This document shows positions 1 through 11,479 of a DNA stretch of 64,000 nucleotides, piece by piece. Location of the stretch: assembly GCA_963824985.1 (NCBI GenBank), contig CAWGRQ010000038.1, forward strand, positions 62,001 through 126,000, written 5' to 3'. Below the pieces are notes generated by a model. The model was not told where the DNA came from. It made no database searches and was given only the letters and a program-made list of their open reading frames with translations. The stretch is from JAFNAG01 sp963824985. GTDB lineage: Bacteria > Acidobacteriota > UBA6911. A program made the translations under genes and the position numbers. Each line of letters opens with the position of its first letter. Position 1 is the first letter of the stretch.

Positions 1-1444
<1,444 letters not shown>

Positions 1445-1449
1445 ACTCC

Positions 1450-1476
1450 GCCTGAAATTCCTTGCGGAATTCAGGC
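1450..1476 (-). other. Hairpin in the 23S leader
   Basis: An inverted repeat with arms CCTGAAATTCC and GGAATTCAGG and a short loop lies just upstream of the 23S 5' end. It is probably part of a pre-23S processing or spacer structure. That role is inferred from position only. Confidence 0.5.
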
Positions 1477-1523
1477 AAGCCAATTCTATGACCTACTTGT
1501 ATTGTATTTACCCGTCGTTATCT

Positions 1524-1539
1524 GATTGTCAAAGATCAA
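1524..1539 (-). promoter_or_regulatory. boxA-like antitermination site before 23S
   Basis: The minus strand reads TTGATCTTTGACAATC in the tRNA-Ala to 23S spacer. It resembles the boxA element of rRNA operons bound by NusB/S10. A similar GATCTTTGAAAAC motif lies in the 16S leader near 3629-3643. Confidence 0.55.
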
Positions 1540-1612
1540 TAATTTCCGCTATATGCCGGAAAATCAAAAGCTCGCTTGCGTCAGAGCTCTTAATTTCCGC
1601 GCACACGTGCGC

Positions 1613-1688
1613 TGGTGGAGGTAAGCGGATTCGAACCGCTGACCCCCTGCTTGCAAAGCAGGTGCTCTTCCAGCTGAGCTATACCCCC
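1613..1688 (-). tRNA. tRNA-Ala (anticodon TGC)
   Basis: A 76-nt cloverleaf on the minus strand. The acceptor arm GGGGGTA pairs with TACCTCC (one G-T pair), and an encoded CCA end is present at 1613-1615. The anticodon loop contains TGC and the T-loop is GTTCGAATC. It sits between tRNA-Ile and 23S, the usual place in a 16S-23S spacer. Confidence 0.97.
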
Positions 1689-1727
1689 GTTAAGAAGCCT
1701 TCCGCTCCCAGGCTGCCGATCCAGGTT

Positions 1728-1804
1728 TGGTGGGCCTAGGTAGAGTCGAACTACCGACCTCACCCTTATCAGGGGTGCGCTCTAGCCAACTGAGCTATAG
1801 GCCC
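1728..1804 (-). tRNA. tRNA-Ile (anticodon GAT)
   Basis: A 77-nt cloverleaf on the minus strand with acceptor arms GGGCCTA and TAGGCCC, anticodon GAT, and an encoded CCA at 1728-1730. It lies between 16S and tRNA-Ala, the canonical spacer tRNA order. Confidence 0.97.
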
Positions 1805-1900
1805 ATTGCGCCATCAGCCGAACCGCTCTTCGACCTTCTCGAACGCCTCTGTCCGACTCTTAACCGTGGCATCTGCGGGCCAAAGCTCGTTGGCCTGCGT

Positions 1901-1933
1901 GACCTAAGATCTCTGAAAACTAGATAGGCGTGC
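1901..1933 (-). other. 3' arm of the 16S processing stem
   Basis: The plus-strand sequence here (GATCTCTGAAAACTAGATAG and flanks) is the inverted counterpart of the minus-strand leader at 3616-3646. In the transcript the two regions flank 16S and can pair over about 30 bases with few mismatches, as expected for an RNase III pre-16S stem. Confidence 0.7.
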
Positions 1934-1994
1934 TTCAAAATCACTCTGGGATCTCAGCATCGCTCGTAATAAGGAGCTGCCGGATCCAAGTTCC

Positions 1995-3534
<1,540 letters not shown>

Positions 3535-3615
3535 ACTCGAAGAGTCCTGAATCTCGAAGATTCAGGATTTCACTGGTGTTTACTTTTTATATTTCTTTCA
3601 AGGAATGAGTTTGGA

Positions 3616-3646
3616 CACGCACTATCTAGTTTTCAAAGATCTAGGC
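3616..3646 (-). other. 5' arm of the 16S processing stem, overlapping a boxA-like motif
   Basis: The minus-strand leader reads GATCTTTGAAAACTAGATAG and is complementary to the region just past the 16S 3' end (1901-1933). The GATCTTTGAAAAC part also resembles boxA. Both belong to the rRNA leader. Confidence 0.65.
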
Positions 3647-3654
3647 AATCGTTA

Positions 3655-3683
3655 ATGTTAAGAGCTATGCCTCCTCTTGTCAA
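3655..3683 (-). promoter_or_regulatory. rRNA operon promoter P2
   Basis: The minus strand has a perfect -35 TTGACA (3678-3683), a 17-bp spacer, and TAACAT (3655-3660) as -10. It is the proximal of two tandem sigma-70 promoters before 16S, about 120 bp upstream of the mature 5' end. Confidence 0.75.
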
Positions 3684-3726
3684 GCCCCAGGAATTGGCTC
3701 CGTCAGGGCATCTCTCAAAGGGGCGC

Positions 3727-3756
3727 ATTATAACCACGACCATTTGGCATTGTAAA
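3727..3756 (-). promoter_or_regulatory. rRNA operon promoter P1 with an AT-rich upstream element
   Basis: The minus strand has TTTACA (3751-3756), an 18-bp spacer and a perfect TATAAT (3727-3732). Immediately upstream, 3757-3790 is A/T-rich with A-tracts in an otherwise GC-rich spacer, as expected for an UP element. Confidence 0.75.
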
Positions 3757-3894
3757 GCGGAAAATGCATCTTTTTCGATTTATTTTCGAATCCCCGGTTT
3801 CTGACCGCTCACCGGACCGCAAACACCTCAATCCAGGCCCTCCGAAGGCTAATCCAAGCCTCTCTATGGTGCCAGGCAATACGGCCGCCCGCCG

Positions 3895-5113
3895 TTATTG
3901 AACTCGAATGCGGCTGAATCGGAGTTTGCCGCAACGCAGGACGTAATCGCCGGCCGCCGTGGCCAGGGTCGCGGTAACCTCAGCCACCTTGCTCCCATCA
4001 ATGGATACGGCGCCGGACTTGATCAGGCGCCGCGCTTCCGTCTTCGAGGGCGCCAGTCCGCTCTCGAAGAGCAGATCCACCAGACTGATCGGACCCACGC
4101 CGCGCCCGACCTCGAATACCGGCATCTCTTCCGGCATCTCCCGGCGCTGGTGTACCCGCGCAAAGTGCTCCTGCGCCTGGATCGCCGCCGCTTTCCCGTG
4201 AAAGTCCATCACCATCCGGAATCCAAGCGTTGCCTTCAACTTCATCGGATGCAGCGCGCCCGATTCGACGTCCGCCTTCAAGCGGGCAATCTCCGCCGCG
4301 GACTCATCGGTCAACAGCTCCAAGTAGCGGAACATCAGCGGATCCGAAATCGACATGATCTTGCCGAAGATGTCTTCCGGCGGTTCGGTGAACCCGATAT
4401 AGTTGCCGAGCGACTTGCTCATTTTTTCGACCCCATCCGTCCCTTCCAGAAGCGGAGTGGTCAGCATCACCTGCGGCTCCAACCCATACTCCCGCATGAT
4501 GTCTCGTCCTACCAGAAGGTTGAACTTCTGATCCGTGCCGCCAAACTCGAAGTCCGCCGCGAGCGCGACCGAGTCATAGGCCTGCGCCAGCGGGTAGAGC
4601 AACTCGTGAATCGAGATCGGCTGATTGGCCTTCAGCCGCTTGGTGAAATCATCCCGCTCCAGCATGCGGGCTACCGTATAGCGGGAAGCGAGCCGGATCC
4701 AGTCCGCCGAGGACAGCTTTCCGAGCCAGCGGCTGTTGAAATCCACTACCGTGCGCTGTCGATCCAGGATCTTGAACACCTGGCTCTTGAAGGTCTCGGG
4801 AGTTGGCGGTGATTTCTTCCGCCGAGAGCGGCGGCCGGGTGCTGCGATCGGCCGGTCGGATCGCCGATGGAGGCCGTGAAATCGCCGATCAGGAAAATCA
4901 CCCGGTGGCCCAGATCCTGGAAGTGTTTCATCTTGCGCAGCAGCACAGCGTGCCCGAGGTGCAGATCCGGAGCGGTGGGATCAAAGCCCACCTTCACTGT
5001 CAACGGGATTCCGCTGCGCAGTGACTTCTCGAATTTCTGCTTCGCTTCCTCTTCGCTGATGATTTCCACAGCCCCTCGGCAAGATAATCGAGCTGCTCCT
5101 GAGCGCTTCTCAT
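3895..5113 (-). CDS. tyrS: Tyrosine--tRNA ligase (apparent frameshifts)
   Basis: Charges tRNA-Tyr with tyrosine in the cytoplasm. The class I HIGH motif appears as HLGHA after GFDPTAPDL, the second signature as EKMSKSLGNYIG, and an S4 RNA-binding domain forms the C-terminus (about the last 70 residues). The start ATG at 5113 follows a GGAGGA ribosome site and begins MRSAQEQLDYLAEG. Three single-base corrections are needed: one G missing in a G-run near 5075, one base extra near 4850, and one extra near 4800. Only with these does the protein read continuously through GDPTGRS..RPPLSAEEITANS..FKSQVFKILD. Because tyrosyl-tRNA synthetase is normally essential and every motif is conserved, sequencing error is likelier than a pseudogene. 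It lies between purN and the rRNA promoters. Confidence 0.9.
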
Positions 5114-5236
5114 CCGTTTTCATCCTCCGCGATTCGATTTCGGACTTCCCCCTCCTGATCCCTGGTGTGCCCGGCCGGGACGCCGGCTTCCTTTCTTCCG
5201 CGCGTACAGCGGGTTCGGGTGCCGGATAGCGAAGGG

Positions 5237-5818
5237 CTAACTGTTTTGTTTTTTCAGGAGCCAGGCAATGGCCCGCCAATAGATGTCGTGCTCCTGCTCT
5301 AGAATCCGGGCGGAAAGGGATTCTTCCGTATCGCCTGCCTTGACCTCAACGGCGCGCTGCATCAGGATCGGACCCGTGTCGACGCCTTCGTCGACCAGGT
5401 GTACAGTGCACCCTGTGACACGCACGCCGTGAGCGAGCGCCTGCCGTTGCGCGTGCAGGCCGGGGAAAGAAGGTAGCAGCGCCGGGTGGATATTCAGGAT
5501 CCGCCCGCGAAAGGGCCGGACAAATCCGGGAGAAAGCATGCGCATGAATCCGGCCAGGCAGATCAGTGCGGGATCGCGGGGTTGCAGCAGGGCCAGCAGT
5601 TGCCGGTCATACTCCTCGCGGTCCACGCCGCGGGAGGGGAGGCACAGGCCCGTCAGGCCAAACGCTCGCGCTCGCACCAATCCGGGAGCTTCGGGCACGT
5701 TGCTTACCACACAGTCAATTTCCGCCTGCAGGTCTCCGCGCGCGATCGCCTCATGAATCGCCAGGAAGTTCGACCCTCTCCCCGAGAGCAGGATCGCCAG
5801 TTTCCTATTCTCTGCCAT
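5237..5818 (-). CDS. purN: Phosphoribosylglycinamide formyltransferase
   Basis: Transfers a formyl group from 10-formyl-tetrahydrofolate to GAR in purine synthesis. The 193-residue product has the N-terminal LLSGRGSNF phosphate-binding loop, the catalytic NIHPALLPSFPG segment (Asn and His), and the VHLVDEGVDTGPI motif with the essential Asp. The chosen ATG starts MAENRKLAILLSGRG; the frame is open further upstream but that extension matches nothing and overlaps purM. It is third in the purF-purM-purN operon, 28 nt after purM. Confidence 0.95.
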   Translation of the reverse strand: MAENRKLAILLSGRGSNFLAIHEAIARGDLQAEIDCVVSNVPEAPGLVRARAFGLTGLCLPSRGVDREEYDRQLLALLQPRDPALICLAGFMRMLSPGFVRPFRGRILNIHPALLPSFPGLHAQRQALAHGVRVTGCTVHLVDEGVDTGPILMQRAVEVKAGDTEESLSARILEQEHDIYWRAIAWLLKKQNS

Positions 5819-5846
5819 GATCCAAGACCTCGTAAGGCGGGGCTGA

Positions 5847-6902
5847 TCAAGCGCCGCCGCGGTAGTGAACGGTCCCATCTCCCGAAGTGATCACCCCGAT
5901 CTCGTGGCAGGGCTCATGGCGCGCGGCAAAGTGGCGGGACACCAGAGGCAGATCTTTGGGGGCAACCACCAGGATCATGCCGATCCCCATGTTGAAGGTG
6001 CGGTACATTTCCGCATCCGCAATCCCGCCGCGCTGTCGCATGTATTCAAAAATCGGGAGGATAGGCCAGCTCCCCCTGCGGATTTCAGCGGCCGTCCCCC
6101 GGGGGAGTATGCGGGGAAGATTTTCCGTGATCCCGCCGCCGGTAATGTGGGCCATTCCTTTCACCACCGAGCTATCGAGCAGCGGTTCCAGCATCGGGAA
6201 ATAGCTCCGGTGCGGCGCCAACAGGAGTTCGGCGACGGTGGCCCCCAATTCCGGAATTCGATCTCCGGGTGCCATGCCCAGACGATCGAATAACAGCCTG
6301 CGGGCCAGGGAGTAACCGTTGGTGTGGAGCCCGGCCGAGGGAATTCCCAGCAGCCGGTCACCTTCCCGTATTCCGGAACCGTCGATCAGCAGCGGGCGAT
6401 CGACTATCCCGACAATAAAGCCGGCAAGATCGTATTCTCCCGGGGCATAGAAGTCGGGCATCTCGGCCGTCTCCCCGCCGATCAAGGCACACCCCGTCTC
6501 GCGGCAGCCGCGCGCCAGCCCCGAAACGACCTGCCCGACCACGTCCGATTCCAGCCGGCCGCAGGCCACATAATCGAGGAAAAAAAGAGGGCGGGCCCCC
6601 TGGACCAAAATGTCGGAAACGCAGTGTGACACCAGGTCGTACCCAACGGTGTCGTGGATCCCGGTCATGAAGGCGATCTTGAGTTTGGTCCCGACCCCGT
6701 CGCAACTGGATACCAGCAGCGGCTCGCGATAGCGTTCCGGTTCCAGCCGGAACAGGGCGCCGAAGCTTCCGATATCCGTAAGAACTCCGCGGGTGAAAGT
6801 GGCACGGGCCAGGTCGCGTATGCGCTTCTTGGCCTCATTTGCGGCATCGATGTTTACGCCCGATGCTGCGTAAGTCAGGCTCCCGGAATCTTGATTATCC
6901 AT
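5847..6902 (-). CDS. purM: Phosphoribosylformylglycinamidine cyclo-ligase
   Basis: Forms AIR from FGAM and ATP in purine synthesis. The 351-residue length is normal. The start at 6902 (MDNQDSGSLTYAASGVNIDA) is set by homology to the usual N-terminus YAxxGVDI; the frame is open further but that extension is meaningless. Visible motifs are VGTKLKIAF, the DLVSHCVSDILVQGA segment, GGETAEMPDFY and the C-terminal HITGGGITENLPR. It follows purF by 16 nt and precedes purN. Confidence 0.96.
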   Translation of the reverse strand: MDNQDSGSLTYAASGVNIDAANEAKKRIRDLARATFTRGVLTDIGSFGALFRLEPERYREPLLVSSCDGVGTKLKIAFMTGIHDTVGYDLVSHCVSDILVQGARPLFFLDYVACGRLESDVVGQVVSGLARGCRETGCALIGGETAEMPDFYAPGEYDLAGFIVGIVDRPLLIDGSGIREGDRLLGIPSAGLHTNGYSLARRLLFDRLGMAPGDRIPELGATVAELLLAPHRSYFPMLEPLLDSSVVKGMAHITGGGITENLPRILPRGTAAEIRRGSWPILPIFEYMRQRGGIADAEMYRTFNMGIGMILVVAPKDLPLVSRHFAARHEPCHEIGVITSGDGTVHYRGGA

Positions 6903-6918
6903 GAGTAGGCGCAACCGG

Positions 6919-8343
6919 TCATGAGGTTGAATGGGACTTGGCTTCCAGGTCGATGTCGAACAGCTCCCGCTGCCTCTCCTCCTGGGATATTTCCGTCGGG
7001 TAGTGATCGGTAAAGCAGGCGGAGCAGAAACTCGCTCCGTTTCCCACCGATTGGAGCATCGATTCCAGACTGAGGTAATGAAGTGAATCGGCCCCGATGA
7101 ACTTGCGGATTTCTTCGACCGACTTCGAAGATGCAATCAGTTCCCTCCGGGTCGGCGTGTCGATTCCGTAGTAACAGGGACCGATGATGGGGGGCGAGGT
7201 AATGCGCACGTGGATCTCCCTGGCCCCGGCCGCGCGGATGATGTGCACGATCTTCTTGCTGGTTGTGCCCCGTACGATCGAGTCATCGACGAGTATGATT
7301 CTTTTGTCGCGCAGGATTTCGCGGACCGGGTTCAGCTTGACCTTCACCCCAAAATTGCGGATCGATTGCACCGGCTCGATGAAGGTCCGCCCGACGTAGT
7401 GATTCCGGATCAGGCCGAACTCCAGAGGGATTCCGCTCTGCCGCGCATATCCGAGTGCGGCCGATACACCCGAGTCCGGAACCGGCACCACCGCATCCGC
7501 ATCCGTGGGCTTCTCGATGGCAAGGTATTTGCCCAGCAGCCTCCTGCTTTCGTTCACGTTCCGGCCGAAGACCAGGCTGTCGGGCCGGCTGAAATAAATG
7601 TGCTCAAAGATGCAGTGAGCGGGCTTTTCCCGAGGCAACAGGAAGTGGGATTCCAGGCTGTCGCCTTCGACGATCAGGATCTCCCCCGGTTCGACGTCAC
7701 GCACGTAGGTGGCATCGATCAGATCAAAGGCGCAGGTCTCGGAAGCGAACACGAACCGATCGTTGACCCGTCCCAGGCATAAGGGGCGAAACCCGCGCGG
7801 ATCACGGGCAACGAGGAGGAAGGTCGGCGTCATCACCACCAGGGAATAAGCGCCCCGAATGAGGTGGAGCACCTCGGAGAACGCTTCGAGAAACGTGCGC
7901 CGCTTGGAACGGCACAGCAGGTGCAGGATGACTTCGCTGTCGCTGGTGGAGTTGAAAATGGCGCCATCGCGCTCCAGTTCCCGCCGCAAGGCCCCGGCAT
8001 TCACCAGGTTGCCGTTGTGTGCCAACGCTATCGGTCCACGCCACCCTTCAACCAGGATCGGCTGCGCGTTGGCAATGGAGCTCTCCCCCGCTGTCGAATA
8101 GCGCACGTGCCCGATGGCGGAATCACCTTTGAGAAGTTCCAGGCCTTGGGAATCGAAAACCTCGGCGACATGCCCCATCCCTTTCTGCTGGTAAAGCTTC
8201 CCGTTGTCCGAACTGACGATTCCGGCGGATTCCTGACCCCGGTGCTGCAGCGCGTACAGGCCAAGATAGGTCAGCCGCGCCGCTTCCGGGTGTCCAACTA
8301 TAGCGAAAATTCCGCACTCCTCGTGAAACCCGAACTCAGACAT
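6919..8343 (-). CDS. purF: Amidophosphoribosyltransferase
   Basis: Commits PRPP to purine synthesis by forming phosphoribosylamine with glutamine nitrogen. The 474-residue protein belongs to the iron-sulfur type. A short propeptide precedes the catalytic N-terminal Cys (HEECGIFAIVG, Cys10), so autocleavage is expected. The glutaminase domain covers about residues 10-235. The PRPP loop ILVDDSIVRGTTSKK lies near residue 345, and C-terminal cysteines (FCSACF) plus an internal Cys suit a 4Fe-4S cluster. It is the first gene of the purF-purM-purN operon. A TATAAT -10 box lies upstream at 8422-8427, but no good -35 is visible. Confidence 0.97.
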   Translation of the reverse strand: MSEFGFHEECGIFAIVGHPEAARLTYLGLYALQHRGQESAGIVSSDNGKLYQQKGMGHVAEVFDSQGLELLKGDSAIGHVRYSTAGESSIANAQPILVEGWRGPIALAHNGNLVNAGALRRELERDGAIFNSTSDSEVILHLLCRSKRRTFLEAFSEVLHLIRGAYSLVVMTPTFLLVARDPRGFRPLCLGRVNDRFVFASETCAFDLIDATYVRDVEPGEILIVEGDSLESHFLLPREKPAHCIFEHIYFSRPDSLVFGRNVNESRRLLGKYLAIEKPTDADAVVPVPDSGVSAALGYARQSGIPLEFGLIRNHYVGRTFIEPVQSIRNFGVKVKLNPVREILRDKRIILVDDSIVRGTTSKKIVHIIRAAGAREIHVRITSPPIIGPCYYGIDTPTRRELIASSKSVEEIRKFIGADSLHYLSLESMLQSVGNGASFCSACFTDHYPTEISQEERQRELFDIDLEAKSHSTS

Positions 8344-8487
8344 GCTCCCCCCAAATCCCGGCGGCCGGTTTTCCGGCCCACCCCGTCACCCTCGACATCA
8401 AGGCCAATGAATGACTCTTTATTATACACAAACCGAGGTTAAAGTGAGGCCCCCCATTCCGGGAGTCGGCAGGGCTTAAATGTGAAT

Positions 8488-8745
8488 TGGGCCAAAAAGC
8501 AAATACGCCAGGGCTTCCACAGAATACACGGATTAATAAACCTGAAGGTTTGATAAAAACCTGCGTAATTGTTTAGCCAAATCAAATGGATGAAGAAGCA
8601 AAACGCAAAGACGCAAGGACGCAAAGATCGACACTGAGCAACAGGCGTGGGCGCAGCGCTTCGCGTTCTGCTGTTCAGCATCGGCTAATCAGATGCAAGC
8701 CTGCGCCATCCGTGCAATCCGTGGCGTTTTTGTCTTTATTTCCCC
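8488..8745. repeat. Nested palindromic intergenic element (families B and C)
   Basis: Outer arms at 8488-8535 (GCCAAAAAGCAAATACGCCA..) and 8706-8745 (ATCCGTGGCGTTTTTGTC..) are imperfect inverted copies of the sequence found at 37949-38255. Between them, 8567-8665 matches 26184-26282 almost base for base (..TTTAGCCAAATCAAATGGAT..), and 8664-8688 matches 26434-26458. It fills most of the purF-ruvA gap. No coding function is seen. Confidence 0.75.
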
Positions 8746-8790
8746 CCGGGGCCTGAATTTTGCCGGGCAGGCGTGAATCTTGCGCAGGTT

Positions 8791-8818
8791 TTGTGTTATG
8801 GTTACCTGCGTTTATAAG
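8791..8818 (+). promoter_or_regulatory. Possible ruvAB promoter
   Basis: TTGTGT (8791-8796), a 16-bp spacer and TATAAG (8813-8818) lie 18 bp before the ruvA start. The match to sigma-70 consensus is moderate, and no transcription evidence is available from sequence alone. Confidence 0.35.
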
Positions 8819-8835
8819 GAAACGGTTGATTCGGC

Positions 8836-9441
8836 ATGATCGGGCAAATCAGAGGCAGGCTTCTGCAGAAAAAACCCAACCTGGCGCTCATCGATGTCCA
8901 GGGGATCGGGTACGAAGTGTTCATCCCGCTCACGAGTTTCTACGAACTCCCGGATGAGGGGAATGAAATCGTGCTCAAGGTGCACACTCATGTGCGCGAG
9001 GATGCACTGTCGCTGTTCGGCTTCTGCACGCAGCATGAGAAGGACTTGTTTCTCAAGCTGATTTCCATCAGCGGCATCGGCCCCAGGCTCGCGGTGGGAA
9101 TTCTGTCGGGCGCCAGGGTGGAAGAACTGGCGCAGGCGATCGCCGACGGCAACCTGGTGCGCCTGACGGCAATACCCGGCGTGGGGCGCAAGACCGCTGA
9201 GCGGCTGGTTCTGGAGCTGAAGGGGCAGATCGCCCCTTTCCTGCTGCCGGAGCGGGCCCGGGCTTCGGGTCAAGCCGCGGGCGCCCACGGCATACACGAT
9301 GATATACTTTCCGCTTTGGTGAATCTTGGCTATCCCAGGGCCGGCGCGGAGAAGGCGCTGGCGGCGGTCCTCCGCTCCGCGGACGTCGAATCCTCCTTCG
9401 AGGGATTGCTACGGCACACGCTGCAGCAACTGGCAGGCTAG
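8836..9441 (+). CDS. ruvA: Holliday junction branch migration protein RuvA
   Basis: Binds four-way DNA junctions as a tetramer and loads RuvB. The 201-residue protein has the N-terminal OB fold (MIGQIRGRLL..IDVQGIGYEVFIP), two helix-hairpin-helix motifs (LISISGIGPRLAVGIL and LTAIPGVGRKTAERLV), and a C-terminal RuvB-contact domain (DDILSALVNLGYP) after a short linker. ruvB starts 23 nt downstream, so the two are co-transcribed. Confidence 0.97.
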   Translation: MIGQIRGRLLQKKPNLALIDVQGIGYEVFIPLTSFYELPDEGNEIVLKVHTHVREDALSLFGFCTQHEKDLFLKLISISGIGPRLAVGILSGARVEELAQAIADGNLVRLTAIPGVGRKTAERLVLELKGQIAPFLLPERARASGQAAGAHGIHDDILSALVNLGYPRAGAEKALAAVLRSADVESSFEGLLRHTLQQLAG

Positions 9442-9464
9442 TCGCAACCACCTGAAGGCTCGCG

Positions 9465-10496
9465 ATGATTGAACCCGATTCAGGCCACACACTGATGAGC
9501 CCGGTCGCCATTACGGAGGAGAAATCCTTTGAGCTGAGTCTCCGGCCGCAACATTTGCAGCAGTACATCGGCCAGGACAAGGTGAAGGAAAACATCGAGA
9601 TCAGCATCCAGGCCGCCAGCCGGCGCCAGGAGGCACTCGACCACGTACTCCTGTACGGCCCGCCCGGACTGGGAAAGACGACGCTGGCGACCGTAATCGC
9701 CAACGAAATGAACGTCGGCATCCGGACGACCAGCGGGCCGGTCATTGAAAAGCGCGGTGACCTGGCGGCGCTGCTGACCAACCTCAAAAAGCACGACATC
9801 CTCTTCATCGATGAAATTCACCGCCTGCACCCGGCAATTGAGGAGATCCTCTACCCGGCGATGGAGGACTTCTACATTGACATCATGATCGGCGAGGGGC
9901 CGGGAGCGCGCAGCATCAAGATGCCGCTGCAACGCTTTACCCTTATCGGGGCGACGACGCGCGCCGGACTGATCACGGCGCCGCTGCGGGGGCGTTTCGG
10001 CATCATCCACCGGCTCGAATTTTACAGCCGCGAGGAGCTGAGCGTGATCGTGCGCCAGTCGGCGGCACTGCTGGGGGTCGAGATCGATGACGCCGGCGCC
10101 GATGAAATTGCCGCGCGCTGCCGGGGCACGCCGCGGATTGCCAACCGCCTGCTCCGTCGGGTCCGCGATTATGCCGAAGTCAAGGCAGACGGGCGGGTTA
10201 CCCGTGCGGTGGCCATGGCGGCTCTGACGATGATGGATGTGGACATCTTCGGCTTTGATGAAATCGACCGCAAACTCATGCTGACGATTCTGGAGAAATA
10301 CAACGGCGGGCCGGTGGGAATCGGCGCGCTCGCGGCCGCGATCAGTGAAGACGAGGACTCGATCGAGGATATCTACGAGCCCTATCTGATTCAGGTCGGT
10401 TTTCTCGACCGGACGCCGCGCGGCCGGGTGGCGACGCGCAAGGCTTTCGAGCACTTCAGGATCATGCCGCCTACCAACCAGAAAAACCTGTTCTGA
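9465..10496 (+). CDS. ruvB: Holliday junction helicase RuvB
   Basis: Hexameric AAA+ motor that drives branch migration with RuvA. The 343-residue protein shows the conserved LRPQHLQQYIGQ start, Walker A GPPGLGKTT near residue 65, Walker B DEIHRL near 113, the sensor GATTRAGL, and the C-terminal winged helix ending in RTPRGRVAT. Length is typical. It is followed within 15 nt by a MoxR-type ATPase gene. Confidence 0.98.
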   Translation: MIEPDSGHTLMSPVAITEEKSFELSLRPQHLQQYIGQDKVKENIEISIQAASRRQEALDHVLLYGPPGLGKTTLATVIANEMNVGIRTTSGPVIEKRGDLAALLTNLKKHDILFIDEIHRLHPAIEEILYPAMEDFYIDIMIGEGPGARSIKMPLQRFTLIGATTRAGLITAPLRGRFGIIHRLEFYSREELSVIVRQSAALLGVEIDDAGADEIAARCRGTPRIANRLLRRVRDYAEVKADGRVTRAVAMAALTMMDVDIFGFDEIDRKLMLTILEKYNGGPVGIGALAAAISEDEDSIEDIYEPYLIQVGFLDRTPRGRVATRKAFEHFRIMPPTNQKNLF

Positions 10497-10508
10497 CGGG
10501 TGAATGCC

Positions 10509-11462
10509 ATGCCGGGAGCCCTCGACCTCGAACCGAAGCTGCGCAAGCTGCAGCAGGCGATTGAAACCGTTGTGCGGGGCAAACGCGAAGCGGTCAAGCA
10601 GGCAGTGGTTTGCCTCCTGGCGGAGGGGCACCTGCTCATCGAAGATGTTCCGGGAGTCGGAAAGACCACCCTGGCGCGATCTTTGGCTCAGGCATTTGAT
10701 TGCACGTTTCGCCGGATCCAGTTCACCAGCGATCTGCTCCCTTCCGATATCCTGGGCATTTCCGTGTTCAACCAGGCTGAACAGGCTTTCGAATTCCGCC
10801 GCGGGCCGATCTTCGCCAACGTGGTTCTCGCCGACGAGATCAATCGCACGACGCCTAAGACCCAGAGCGCCCTGCTCGAAGCGATGAGCGAGGGGAAAAT
10901 CAGTGCCGACAACCAGACCTATACCCTGCCGCGCCCTTTCATGGTCGTCGCCACCCAAAACCCGGTCGAGCATCACGGTACCTACCCGCTCCCCGAATCC
11001 CAGCTGGACCGCTTCATGCTCCGCATCCGGATGGGGTATCCGGAAGGCGATGCCGAAAAGGAGATTCTGCGGCGGCAGAACCACAGTCCGAGCGCCGAAC
11101 AGATCGCGCCCGTCCTGCAGGCCCGGGATATCCTGGACGCGCAGCAGGCGGTCGCCGCGGTGCGGATGGACGAGGCCCTGCTCGACTATATTCTTGCGAT
11201 CGTGGAAGCCACGCGGCAATCGGAATTCCTGGTGACCGGCGCCAGCCCACGCGGGTCGCTGGCGCTGCATCGCGCCGCTCAGGCCCTGGCCTGCTGCGAG
11301 GGTCGCGACTACTGTATTCCCGACGACATCAAGCGCCTGGCGCTTCCGGTGCTCTCTCACAGGGTGATCGTCAGCGCGAAGTACTCTTCTGCGCACACGC
11401 GCACGGAGGAGTCCCAGGAGATACTGGCGGAAATTCTCCAGGGCATCGAGATTCCGCTTTAG
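10509..11462 (+). CDS. MoxR-family AAA+ ATPase
   Basis: Probable chaperone-like AAA+ ATPase that acts with DUF58 proteins. It has Walker A GVGKTTLARSLA, an F-T-S-D-L-L-P-x-D segment typical of MoxR (QFTSDLLPSDILG), Walker B VVLADEINRTTPK, and sensor 1 VVATQNPVEHHGTYPLPE. The ATG at 10509 follows GGGTGA; a GTG nine bases earlier is the alternative. It is the first gene of a three-gene set with DUF58 and transglutaminase proteins, a common partnership whose exact substrate is not known. Confidence 0.9.
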   Translation: MPGALDLEPKLRKLQQAIETVVRGKREAVKQAVVCLLAEGHLLIEDVPGVGKTTLARSLAQAFDCTFRRIQFTSDLLPSDILGISVFNQAEQAFEFRRGPIFANVVLADEINRTTPKTQSALLEAMSEGKISADNQTYTLPRPFMVVATQNPVEHHGTYPLPESQLDRFMLRIRMGYPEGDAEKEILRRQNHSPSAEQIAPVLQARDILDAQQAVAAVRMDEALLDYILAIVEATRQSEFLVTGASPRGSLALHRAAQALACCEGRDYCIPDDIKRLALPVLSHRVIVSAKYSSAHTRTEESQEILAEILQGIEIPL

Positions 11463-11479
11463 GGCACGGGGGGGTCGAT

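Noticed and set aside
9480..11396. A 638-codon open frame on the minus strand
   Set aside because: It is antisense to ruvB and the MoxR gene, both of which have clear catalytic motifs. Long antisense frames are common in GC-rich DNA.
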